DNA from: Chloroflexota bacterium
GTDB lineage: Bacteria; Chloroflexota; Dormibacteria; Dormibacterales; Dormibacteraceae
Assembly (NCBI GenBank): GCA_005880175.1
Contig: VBJR01000188.1
Location: 1-13,385, forward strand
Length of the DNA stretch: 13,385 nucleotides
Reading direction: 5' to 3'
Shown one piece after another: positions 5,705 through 12,277 of the stretch. The notes beneath the pieces are model-generated. The model made no database searches. It was not told the origin of the DNA and was given only the letters and a program-made list of their open reading frames with translations. Position 1 is the first letter of the stretch; each line of letters begins with the position of its first letter. A program made the translations under genes and the position numbers.

Positions 5705-7936
5705 ATGAACCTGTCGACCCAAATTCTCCGCGCGCTCGGCGACCCGGTGATCGCCGTCGACGAGCAGGGCGACGTGATCGTCTGGACGCCGGCCGCCGAG
5801 CGCGTGCTCGGGTTCCCGGTGGACGAGGTGCTGGGCCGGCCGCTGCCCGAGGTGGGCATCCGCGTCGAGACGCTGCTGTTCGGGCGCGAGCGCCGGGTCA
5901 CCCTGCGCCGGCGCGAGGGCGGCGAGTTCCCGGCCACGGTCACCGCGACGCCGCTGCCGGGCCCGGACGAGGGCATGGTGCTGCTCGTCAAGGACCTGAC
6001 CCCGTGGATCGGGCCGGGCGGCGACGACGCCGCGAGCACGGACACGCTGATCGTCGAGGAGCGGCTGGGCGCCGCGTTCCGCGGCATCGTGGAGGCGACC
6101 GGGTCCGACCTGGACCGCAGCGGCCGGCTGGAGGCGCTGGCGCAGAGCCTGGCCGAGCAGGGCCGGCGGCTGCTGCCCGGCATCTCGTGCATGATCGCGG
6201 TCGTCCCGGCGACGCGGCAGGACGTGTTCCACTGCCTGGCCGGCGCCGGGCCGTTCGCCGAGACGCTCGTGAACCAGACGTTCCGGCGCGAGGAGACCGT
6301 GCTCGACACCGCCCTGCGCGGGAAGCGCGTGGTCGAGCGCAACGACATGCAGGTCGCCAGCGGCCGGCGCGACCTGTTCGTGGCCGCCGGCGTGCAGACG
6401 ATGCGGGCGGTGCCGATGAGCACCGAGGTGCCGCTGCCCGACGGCCGCCGGGCGCTGGGCGCGATCGTGTTCTACCGCGCCGAGGCGCGGTCGTTCAGCG
6501 ACGCCGAGCGCCGGCTGCTGGACGACTTCGGCGCGCTGGTCGGCCTGTCGCTGCAGCGGGCGGAGGTGCGGGCGACGACGGAGCGGGCGATGGCCAGGCT
6601 CCAGCTCGCGGTGGACGTCGCCCTCGACCTGGCCCGGTCGCTGGACGTGGGCGAGGTGGTGCGGCGGCTGGTGCGCCGGGCGGCAGTCGCGACCGGCGCC
6701 GACCGCTGCGCCCTGCTCCGGATCGAGGGCGGCGAGGACGGCGAGATGGTCACGGAGGCCGCCCACGACGTCAGCGGGTACGACGGCGGCGTCGGCAACC
6801 GGGGCCCGGTTGCCGAGCAGCAGCTGGTCCGCGACGCGATCGCCAGGCGCGAGCCGATCCTGGGCGGCCAGCAGAACCTGGCCCCGATGGCGGCCGAGAT
6901 CCGCAGGGCGCTCGGCGACGTCTGCCACACCGCGACGGTGCCGCTCGTGTACGGCGGCGAGGTGATCGCGGTGCTGGTGCTCAGCCGGCGCCGCGACCAG
7001 CCGTTCGGCAAGGAGGAGGCGGACACGATCAAGCTGCTGGGCGGCCCGGCCGCGCTGGCGCTCCGCAACTCGTACCTCCACGCCCGTACGGAGGAGGCCA
7101 GCCGCGTCAAGACGGACTTCCTGGACATGGCGGCGCACGAGCTGCGGACGCCCCTGACCGTGATCAGCGGCTACCTCTCGATCCTGCGCGAGGGCGCGTT
7201 CGGGCCGGCGCCGCCGCGCTGGGACGACCCGCTGCGGATCCTGGACCAGAAGGCCGCCGAGCTGCGGCGGCTGGTGGACGACCTGCTGCTGGCGGCCCGG
7301 CTGGAGACCGGGCGGCTGGAGGGACTGACGCAGCCGATCGACCTGCGCGAGGTCGTGGAGCAGTCGGCCCAGGCGGCGGACGACGTGCCGGAGCTGCTGC
7401 TGCCGCAGGACCCGGTGGTGGTGAGCGGCGACCGCGAGCAGGTCAGCCGCCTGGTGGACCAGCTCGTGAACAACGCGCTGGCGTACGGGCGCGAAGGCAG
7501 CCCGCGGTGGGCGCGCATCGAGCTGGAGGCCCGGCCCGAGCAAGGCGAGGCGCGGCTGGCGGTCGAGGACCGGGGCCGCGGCCTGCCCCCGGAGGTCGGC
7601 GAGCGGATCTTCGAGCGGTTCTACCGCTACGAGGACCCCGACCACCCGATGGTGCCGGGCACCGGCCTCGGCCTCTACATCGCGTCCGAGCTGGCCACCC
7701 GGCACGGCGGCCGGCGAGGAGCTGGCCCCGCTCACGTGACCCGGCGGGTCGTCCAGCAGTACGCGAGCCCGAGCAGCAGGACCGCCAGGCCGCTCAGACC
7801 TCGTCGCGGAGCACGGACCAGACGTCCACGTCGCGCCAGCGCCCGGCCCGGAACTGGGCGGCCCGGAGCACCCCCTCCCGCCGGAAGCCGGCCCGGGCCA
7901 GCGCCCGCTGCTCCGGGACGTTCTCCACGTCGGTGA
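5705..7936 (+). CDS. PAS-GAF-GAF sensor histidine kinase (second of two), C-terminus lost
   Basis: This is a paralogue of the kinase at 3376-5535 with the same order: PAS (about 4-105), two GAF domains, HisKA with HELRTPL (His478), and HATPase with N-box (Asn589-Asn590), DRGRG, ERIFERF and GTGLGLYI (652-659). ATG 5705 is preferred because PAS similarity to the first kinase starts there; the longer reading from 5609 translates the repeat. No clear Shine-Dalgarno sequence precedes it. After HGG (667-669) the expected GSxFxLxLP strand is missing. The frame then runs on as Arg/Pro-rich sequence antisense to the acetyltransferase gene up to 7936. In the +1 frame, GEELAPLT and a stop at 7737-7739 follow at once, resembling the AAVT end of the first kinase, so a deletion of about 50 bases (2 modulo 3) probably removed the tail. 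It may be a pseudogene. Confidence 0.88.
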   Translation: MNLSTQILRALGDPVIAVDEQGDVIVWTPAAERVLGFPVDEVLGRPLPEVGIRVETLLFGRERRVTLRRREGGEFPATVTATPLPGPDEGMVLLVKDLTPWIGPGGDDAASTDTLIVEERLGAAFRGIVEATGSDLDRSGRLEALAQSLAEQGRRLLPGISCMIAVVPATRQDVFHCLAGAGPFAETLVNQTFRREETVLDTALRGKRVVERNDMQVASGRRDLFVAAGVQTMRAVPMSTEVPLPDGRRALGAIVFYRAEARSFSDAERRLLDDFGALVGLSLQRAEVRATTERAMARLQLAVDVALDLARSLDVGEVVRRLVRRAAVATGADRCALLRIEGGEDGEMVTEAAHDVSGYDGGVGNRGPVAEQQLVRDAIARREPILGGQQNLAPMAAEIRRALGDVCHTATVPLVYGGEVIAVLVLSRRRDQPFGKEEADTIKLLGGPAALALRNSYLHARTEEASRVKTDFLDMAAHELRTPLTVISGYLSILREGAFGPAPPRWDDPLRILDQKAAELRRLVDDLLLAARLETGRLEGLTQPIDLREVVEQSAQAADDVPELLLPQDPVVVSGDREQVSRLVDQLVNNALAYGREGSPRWARIELEARPEQGEARLAVEDRGRGLPPEVGERIFERFYRYEDPDHPMVPGTGLGLYIASELATRHGGRRGAGPAHVTRRVVQQYASPSSRTARPLRPRRGARTRRPRRASARPGTGRPGAPPPAGSRPGPAPAAPGRSPRR
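7732..7797 (-). CDS. Possible 21-residue membrane peptide
   Basis: Reading on from the acetyltransferase stop, a CTG overlapping it (CTGA, 7797-7794) opens a 21-codon frame: SGLAVLLLGLAYCWTTRRVT after the initiator. It has one hydrophobic segment and a basic tail, and stops at 7734-7732. GAGG lies only one base upstream of the CTG, too close for a good ribosome site. The CTGA junction copies the one between the phosphoesterase and acetyltransferase genes. It may be chance, since GC-rich antisense frames often look hydrophobic. Confidence 0.2.
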   Translation of the reverse strand: MSGLAVLLLGLAYCWTTRRVT

Positions 7937-8282
7937 CCGCCTCGACGCGCTGGAGCGTCGTGGTGGCGAAGAGGTGCTGCGCCAGCAGCCGCTGCGCCTC
8001 GGTGCCCAGGCCCTGGCCCCGCGCGTCGGTCCGCAGGCTGATGCCGATGTTCCATGCCGCGGACTCGGGGTTCGGGCCGTAGTGGACCCGGTGCCAGCTG
8101 ACGTGGCCGACCGCCTGGCCGTCGGCGTTGCGGACGACCACGAACCGGCCGATCGCCGACTCGCTGAGCCAGTTGGCGATGACGGGCCCGAAGTCGTTGA
8201 ACGGGTCGGCGGAGCCGCCGACGGTGAGCTTCGCGTCGCCGGCGGTGAACTCGCGGAGGGTGACGAGCCGGCCGCGCCTCAG
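7794..8282 (-). CDS. GNAT-family N-acetyltransferase, RimJ/RimL-like
   Basis: This 162-residue acetyl-CoA-dependent acetyltransferase has a RimJ/RimL-type layout. An N-terminal strand (LVTLREFTAGDA) is followed by the central sheet (GRFVVVRNADGQAVGHVSWH), the acetyl-CoA pyrophosphate loop RGQGLGTEAQRLL at about 98-110, and the typical NVPEQRALARAGFRREGVLR tract before a final strand. No ATG or GTG gives an intact first strand. The CTG at 8282-8280 overlaps the phosphoesterase stop (CTGA) and has GAGGAG (8296-8291) eight bases upstream, so CTG initiation is favoured. The acceptor substrate cannot be deduced; relatives modify protein N-termini or small amines. It is evidently co-transcribed with the DHH gene. 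Confidence 0.87.
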   Translation of the reverse strand: MRRGRLVTLREFTAGDAKLTVGGSADPFNDFGPVIANWLSESAIGRFVVVRNADGQAVGHVSWHRVHYGPNPESAAWNIGISLRTDARGQGLGTEAQRLLAQHLFATTTLQRVEAVTDVENVPEQRALARAGFRREGVLRAAQFRAGRWRDVDVWSVLRDEV

Positions 8283-9166
8283 GGTCCCAGCTCCTCGCGC
8301 AGCCGGTCCTCGAACCGGGCCAGGTCCGCCTCCAGCGACGCGCCGCGGAACGTGAACGCGGCCGCCCGGGCGTGGCCGCCGCCGCCGAACCGCTCGGCGA
8401 TGCCCGACACGTCGCCGTCCCGGCTCCGCAGCGAGACGGTCCGCCGGCCCGGGTTCACGATGGCGGTCGCCTCGACCCCGAGCTCGGTCATCAGCCGCTC
8501 GGCGACGTCGGACTGGTACGCCTCCGCGTAGCAGAGGGCCCAGCGCCGGCCGCCGATCTCGACGACCCACGCCTGCTCGGCCTTGCGCCGGAGGTAGTCC
8601 GCCCGGCGCGCCTCCTCGTTGTCCACCAGCAGCCGCTCCCCCTCGCGCAGCTCGACGCCGGGGTCCTCGGTGAATCGGGCCCGGAAGCGGTCCGAGCCGA
8701 TCAGCCCGAGCAGGGCGGCCAGGCGGGCCGAGCGGGGGTCGTCGTGCCGCCACAGGTCGTGGTCCTCGACCAGGCGGGCGAACTCGGCGAAGGCGGCGGG
8801 CCGGCCCAGGTGGTCGAACAGCAGGCCGGCGGCGCTGCGCTCGGGGTCCACCGTGGCCCACGCCCGGCCGGCCAGGTGGAGCGAGGAGCGGTGGTGGTCG
8901 AGGAGGACGAACCGGCCGCCGGCGCGGACGAACGCGTCGGCGTCGTCGGCGGTCGCGGCGTCGAAGCCGTGGTCGGTGACCACCACCTCGTGCCCGGTGG
9001 CGTCCGCGAGGCGCTCGGCGAGCACCTCGCGGACCCGGGCGTCGATCGCGCCGTTGTCGACGAGCTCGACGGGCCCGGCGCCGGACCGGACGCCGGAGAA
9101 GAGGACGGCGCAGCCGACGCCGTCCAGGTCGGTATGCGTGAGCAGGGTGCTCCGAACCACCCGCAC
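8279..9166 (-). CDS. DHH/DHHA1 phosphoesterase, NrnB-like
   Basis: This 295-residue protein belongs to the DHH superfamily of metal-dependent phosphoesterases. The metal-binding motifs are in order: THTDLDGVGCA (residues 10-20), TDHGFD, LDHH near residue 90, and VEDHDLW. The C-terminal DHHA1 domain ends with the substrate-binding GGGGHARAAAF. The first motif is closest to that of NrnB (YngD), an oligoribonuclease/nanoRNase that trims short RNA from its end; DHH relatives also cleave cyclic dinucleotides or pAp. It starts at GTG 9166 with AGG six bases upstream. It begins 29 bp after the LamG-region stop on the same strand, so transcription from the upstream gene could reach it. Its stop overlaps the acetyltransferase start. 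Confidence 0.92.
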   Translation of the reverse strand: MRVVRSTLLTHTDLDGVGCAVLFSGVRSGAGPVELVDNGAIDARVREVLAERLADATGHEVVVTDHGFDAATADDADAFVRAGGRFVLLDHHRSSLHLAGRAWATVDPERSAAGLLFDHLGRPAAFAEFARLVEDHDLWRHDDPRSARLAALLGLIGSDRFRARFTEDPGVELREGERLLVDNEEARRADYLRRKAEQAWVVEIGGRRWALCYAEAYQSDVAERLMTELGVEATAIVNPGRRTVSLRSRDGDVSGIAERFGGGGHARAAAFTFRGASLEADLARFEDRLREELGP

Positions 9167-9195
9167 ACGCTACCTAACCCGGACTGGTCTCCCTC

Positions 9196-9921
9196 TCAGG
9201 GGTTCTGGAACAGGGACTGCACCTCCGTGGCGCTCAGCGCCCGGTTGTAGACGCGGAAGTCGTCCACGCTGCCGGCCAGGAACGGGTCGGCAGAGTATTC
9301 GGACCGGCCGATCCAGTTCTGCGTCGTGCTGCCCAGGCTCGACGGCCGCAGGGTCATGCCGCTGTTGCGGCCGACCTGCGCGCCGTCCACATACAGGGTC
9401 CCGACACCCCCGGACAGCGTCACCGCCACGTGGTGCCAGCCGCCGGTCGGCAGCGCCGCCGTGCCGTCGATCCGCTGCTCCCCGCCCGCGCCGCCGGTCG
9501 TGATCGCGAAGCGGATCGGGCCCGAGCCGCTCTGCGGGGTCAGGAACATGTTCGTCGTCGTGCCGGTGCCGAAGTCGAAGACCCGGCGCCACGCGCTGGT
9601 GGACGACTCGTTCACCCACGCCGCGATCGTGAAGTCGTTCAGCGCGCTGACCGCGCCCGCGGGCAGGGCCACGGACTGGTTGGTGCCGTTCAGCGCGACC
9701 GCGTTGCCGGTCCGGCCGGCCCCGAACGTCGGGCCGTTGACCAGCGTCGCCGTGTGGCCGCCGCCCGACGAGTCGGCCGCCGTCGTGCCGCCCGTCTCGT
9801 CGAACCTGTACCAGGCCACCGGGCCCGCCGCCGCCCCGTCGTTCAGCGTGATCGCCACCTGGGTCGTCCCGGCGTTGACCACCACCGTGCCGCTGCTGGC
9901 GTTGAACGTGCCGCCCGTCAC
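9196..9921 (-). pseudogene. LamG (concanavalin A-like) domain cut off from the secreted protein
   Basis: About 240 codons follow the upstream stop in the next frame. They encode a linker strand (GGTFNASSGTVVVNAGTTQV) and a typical LamG_3 jelly-roll: AWYRFDETGGTTAADSSG, NDFTIAAWVN, GWHHVAVTL, GTLYVDGAQVG, IGRS and FLAGSVDDFRVYNRALSATE near the C-terminus. Such domains bind sugars or other cell-surface ligands on secreted proteins. A GTG at 9921 overlaps the upstream stop (GTGA), but it has no Shine-Dalgarno sequence and the product would lack a signal peptide. Joining the frames across GCCGGC (9931-9936) gives a natural LAVTKPGDPAVTGGTF, as expected if one G:C pair was lost there. It is most likely the C-terminal domain of the upstream gene. 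Confidence 0.85.
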
Positions 9922-12068
9922 GGCTGGGTCGCCGGCTTCGTGACCGCCAGCGACACGCCGTACGTGGCCCGGGCCCCGGAGCTGGCGTCGAACGACGAGG
10001 TCACGTTGCTGACGCCGATCGTCTGGCCCGGCACCACCCAGGCGTCCGGGATGCCGCGCCCGATCCACAGCGGCCGCGAGTACGTGAACCCGCTCCCGCT
10101 CGGCGTCGCCGCCAGCCCGTCGGCCGCGATCGCCTCGACCAGCGTCAGGCCCTGCGCGGCCTGCGGCCAGGCGTACGGGATGGCGCCGAACTGGGGCGCG
10201 GCGTGGCTGCCGGCCCACGGGTTGCTCGGGTTGGGAGCGCTGCCGTTCGCCTCCCACCACGCGTTGGGGCCGCCGGTCGTGGTCGCGATCTGCCACGCGT
10301 AGTCGGTCAGCGCCAGGTCGCGGTGGCGGTTGCTCATCAGGCCGCCCGAGCCGTACGACGTCAGGTACGCCGTGCTGAAGCCGTTGAACGCCCCCGTGGT
10401 CGGGAACGGCAGCACGCCCTGGAGCCGGCCGTAGCCCATGTCGTACGTGTTGTCGATCATCGCAGGGTCGCCCAGCGGCCCGTTCAGGACAGCGCCCATC
10501 AGGAACGCGTCCCAGCCGTTCTGCCCGAAGAACGAGTTGCCTCCCCAGTTGGCGTCGGTCGCGTTGTTGCACCGGTTGGCGGTGTTGGGGCGGGTCACCT
10601 CGCAGGGCAGCCAGTTGAACTTGTTCGCCGACTGGTTGGCCGCCACCGCGCTGTTCGTCGCGTTGAGGAGGCTGGTCATCTGCTGGTCGGCGTACGTCGC
10701 CTCCGCGGTGTTGCCGATGCGGGTGGCGATGTACTTGTACGAGGCCAGGCCCATCAGCGCCGAGTAGTCGTCGAAGAGCCACGTCCCCGTCGAGTCGTTG
10801 TCGAACGACTGCTTGAGGAACCCGCCGCTGAGCTGGCCCTGGAAGATGGAGTGGAACATCGTGAAGAGGCTCGGGCCCCACGGGCTGGTGGCGCTCGCGT
10901 CGTCGTGGAAGAACTGGCCGACGAACGCCGTGTCGTTGGTCCTGGCCAGGTACAGGGCCCACGCCCACGGCGTCTTCCAGATCCCGTCGAAGTACCAGTT
11001 GGCGCCCTGCTCGTTGAAGTTGACCTGCTCCGAGATGCGGCCGTCGAGCAGCAGGTTCTGGGCGTCCGTGAAGTCGCCCTGGAGGAACCGGTTGGCCAGG
11101 ATGCCGGGCGCGTCGTGGTCGAGCACGTAGTCGTAGTTGTTGGCGCCGCTGAACGGCGCGTCGCCGACCTGGATGATCCGCGTGTAGACGAACGTCGCCT
11201 TGTACGCGTTCGCCATCGCGGTGCCCGGGTTGGCGAGCCCGTTCGTGTTGGGCAGCGTCAGGTTGGGCAGCTGGAACACCGGGGCGGTGGCCAGCCAGGT
11301 GTTCCAGTGGTTGGCCATCTGGGTGAACGCCGTGTCGAACGAGGGCGCGGACGACGTCAGCGTGGCCGCGCTCGGCAGCGCCTGCCCCGAGCCGAAGTTG
11401 TCCACCGCCACCACGTAGTCGTGGTTCGCCGACTGCCCCGGCTGCAGCGTGTTCGAGGGGCTGGTCAGCGTCGCCCGGTTCGGGCCCGAGGCGCCCGGGT
11501 CGACCGTCAGGACGGTGGACCCGGTGTTGGTCAGGCTGACCCGGCTGTACACGAGCTCGAACGACCCGCCGCCGACCGTCACCTTGTCCGCGAAGTTCTC
11601 GATGAACACGCCCAGGCCGGCGCGGGTGAACGAGGTCGTCAGGGCCGGCAGGTAGCCGCTGTCCATCGTCCACTGGACCGAGCCGGCCGGCGGCGCCTGG
11701 CCGCCCGACAGGCCGAACGTGTAGACGCTGAACGAGTACATCGCGCCGCAGAACGAGGTGCTCCCCTGCGCGAACGTCGTGGGGACGCCGCGGGCGAAGA
11801 AGGAGCCGCTGAGGTACGTGATGGGCGCGTACGTGTTCTGCTCCCAGCCCAGGATCGACTGGTTGGAGAAGCCGAAGGCCATCGGGTCGGCCGGCACCGG
11901 GAAGTTGGTGCCGAAGCTCTTGGGCAGGGAGCTGTTGTTGCAGGCGTTGACGGGCAGGTTGGGCAGCCCGTTGAACGCCCGGGCGATCTGCGCCGGCCCG
12001 GCGAGGACGGCGAAGATCGCGATCGCGACGGGAACCAGGCGCCGGCGGGCGCGTCGGGCGAGCGACAT
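9918..12068 (-). CDS. Large secreted protein, probably alpha/alpha-barrel carbohydrate-active
   Basis: This 716-residue protein starts at ATG 12068 with GGAGGAGG (12084-12077) eight bases upstream; GTG 12071 is an alternative. Residues 1 to about 31 form a signal peptide: basic RRARRR, a hydrophobic core, and a likely cut after ARA. The N-terminal third is strand-rich and the middle (about 300-640) helix-rich. That middle part has aromatic and acidic motifs such as NWYFDGIWKTPWAWALYLAR, WLFDDYSALMG and NWGGNSFFGQNGWDAFLMG, in the style of six-hairpin glycosidases. A strand-rich end follows (GRGIPDAWVVPGQTIGVSNV). I do not recognise a named family and cannot place catalytic residues. Glycan processing is inferred from the fold style, the secretion signal, the LamG tail and the divergent LacI regulator. 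The frame stops at 9918, just before the LamG region. Confidence 0.8.
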   Translation of the reverse strand: MSLARRARRRLVPVAIAIFAVLAGPAQIARAFNGLPNLPVNACNNSSLPKSFGTNFPVPADPMAFGFSNQSILGWEQNTYAPITYLSGSFFARGVPTTFAQGSTSFCGAMYSFSVYTFGLSGGQAPPAGSVQWTMDSGYLPALTTSFTRAGLGVFIENFADKVTVGGGSFELVYSRVSLTNTGSTVLTVDPGASGPNRATLTSPSNTLQPGQSANHDYVVAVDNFGSGQALPSAATLTSSAPSFDTAFTQMANHWNTWLATAPVFQLPNLTLPNTNGLANPGTAMANAYKATFVYTRIIQVGDAPFSGANNYDYVLDHDAPGILANRFLQGDFTDAQNLLLDGRISEQVNFNEQGANWYFDGIWKTPWAWALYLARTNDTAFVGQFFHDDASATSPWGPSLFTMFHSIFQGQLSGGFLKQSFDNDSTGTWLFDDYSALMGLASYKYIATRIGNTAEATYADQQMTSLLNATNSAVAANQSANKFNWLPCEVTRPNTANRCNNATDANWGGNSFFGQNGWDAFLMGAVLNGPLGDPAMIDNTYDMGYGRLQGVLPFPTTGAFNGFSTAYLTSYGSGGLMSNRHRDLALTDYAWQIATTTGGPNAWWEANGSAPNPSNPWAGSHAAPQFGAIPYAWPQAAQGLTLVEAIAADGLAATPSGSGFTYSRPLWIGRGIPDAWVVPGQTIGVSNVTSSFDASSGARATYGVSLAVTKPATQP

Positions 12069-12109
12069 CACAGGACCCTCCTCCCCTGCGGGCGTGCCGC
12101 CGGAGCTCG

Positions 12110-12125
12110 CGGAAACCGTTTGCCG
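12110..12125 (-). promoter_or_regulatory. LacI-type operator upstream of the secreted-protein gene
   Basis: Read on the minus strand it is CGGCAAACGGTTTCCG, a pseudopalindrome with a central CG and six of eight pairs symmetric, which is the general form of LacI-family operators. It matches the site at 12244-12259 in 14 of 16 bases. It lies about 10-25 bases downstream of the predicted transcription start, where a bound repressor would block the promoter. Confidence 0.7.
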
Positions 12126-12142
12126 TGATCTTGCGTCCGGCC

Positions 12143-12171
12143 AGGATGCAGCGAGCCAGCGGATTCGTCAA
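12143..12171 (-). promoter_or_regulatory. Sigma-70-like promoter of the secreted-protein gene
   Basis: On the minus strand TTGACG (12171-12166) is followed after 17 bases by CATCCT (12148-12143). The -35 box matches 5 of 6 consensus bases and the -10 box 3 of 6. Transcription would start near 12136, leaving a leader of about 68 bases that includes the operator and the ribosome site. Confidence 0.5.
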
Positions 12172-12204
12172 CGGCCGGCCTCAGCGGCCCCCGGCGAGAT
12201 CGCC

Positions 12205-12233
12205 TTGACAGCGAACCGCCGCCACCTCAGACT
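12205..12233 (+). promoter_or_regulatory. Sigma-70-like promoter of the LacI-family gene
   Basis: A perfect TTGACA (12205-12210) is followed after 17 bases by CAGACT (12228-12233), which matches 3 of 6 positions of the -10 consensus. The start of transcription would be near 12240, four bases before the operator. The stretch between this -35 box and the opposing one at 12166-12171 contains only GC-rich sequence. Confidence 0.55.
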
Positions 12234-12243
12234 GCGCAATCAT

Positions 12244-12259
12244 CGGCAAACCATTTCCG
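12244..12259 (+). promoter_or_regulatory. LacI-type operator in front of the regulator's own gene
   Basis: CGGCAAACCATTTCCG, nearly identical to the minus-strand site at 12110-12125 and differing only in the two central bases. It lies just downstream of the predicted transcription start and 18 bases before the CTG start codon, so it predicts negative autoregulation. Confidence 0.7.
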
Positions 12260-12277
12260 GACCAGGACACGTGGGGC

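Noticed and set aside
5528..7735. 735-codon minus-strand open frame opposite kinase 2
   Set aside because: Low-complexity Ala/Arg/Gln/His-rich translation with no domain, while the sense strand is clearly a kinase.
5526..7741. Inverted 11-mers GGTCACGTGAG/CTCACGTGACC bounding kinase 2, considered as transposon ends
   Set aside because: They are built around an 8-bp palindrome, coincide with the Thr-stop codons of both paralogues, and no transposase or target duplication is visible.
8283..8861. Extension of the acetyltransferase frame upstream through the phosphoesterase gene
   Set aside because: The extension is an out-of-frame reading of the DHH gene, rich in Arg, Pro and Gly. Acetyltransferase similarity begins only after the overlapping CTG.
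9199..9211. GGGGTTCTGGAAC, a possible third fragment of the interspersed repeat
   Set aside because: On the minus strand it encodes the ordinary LamG ending LFQNP, and none of the other repeat blocks or hairpins flank it.
10203..12128. 641-codon plus-strand open frame opposite the secreted-protein gene
   Set aside because: Val/Arg/Gly-rich shadow frame. The minus strand has the signal peptide, a strong ribosome site and protein-like composition.
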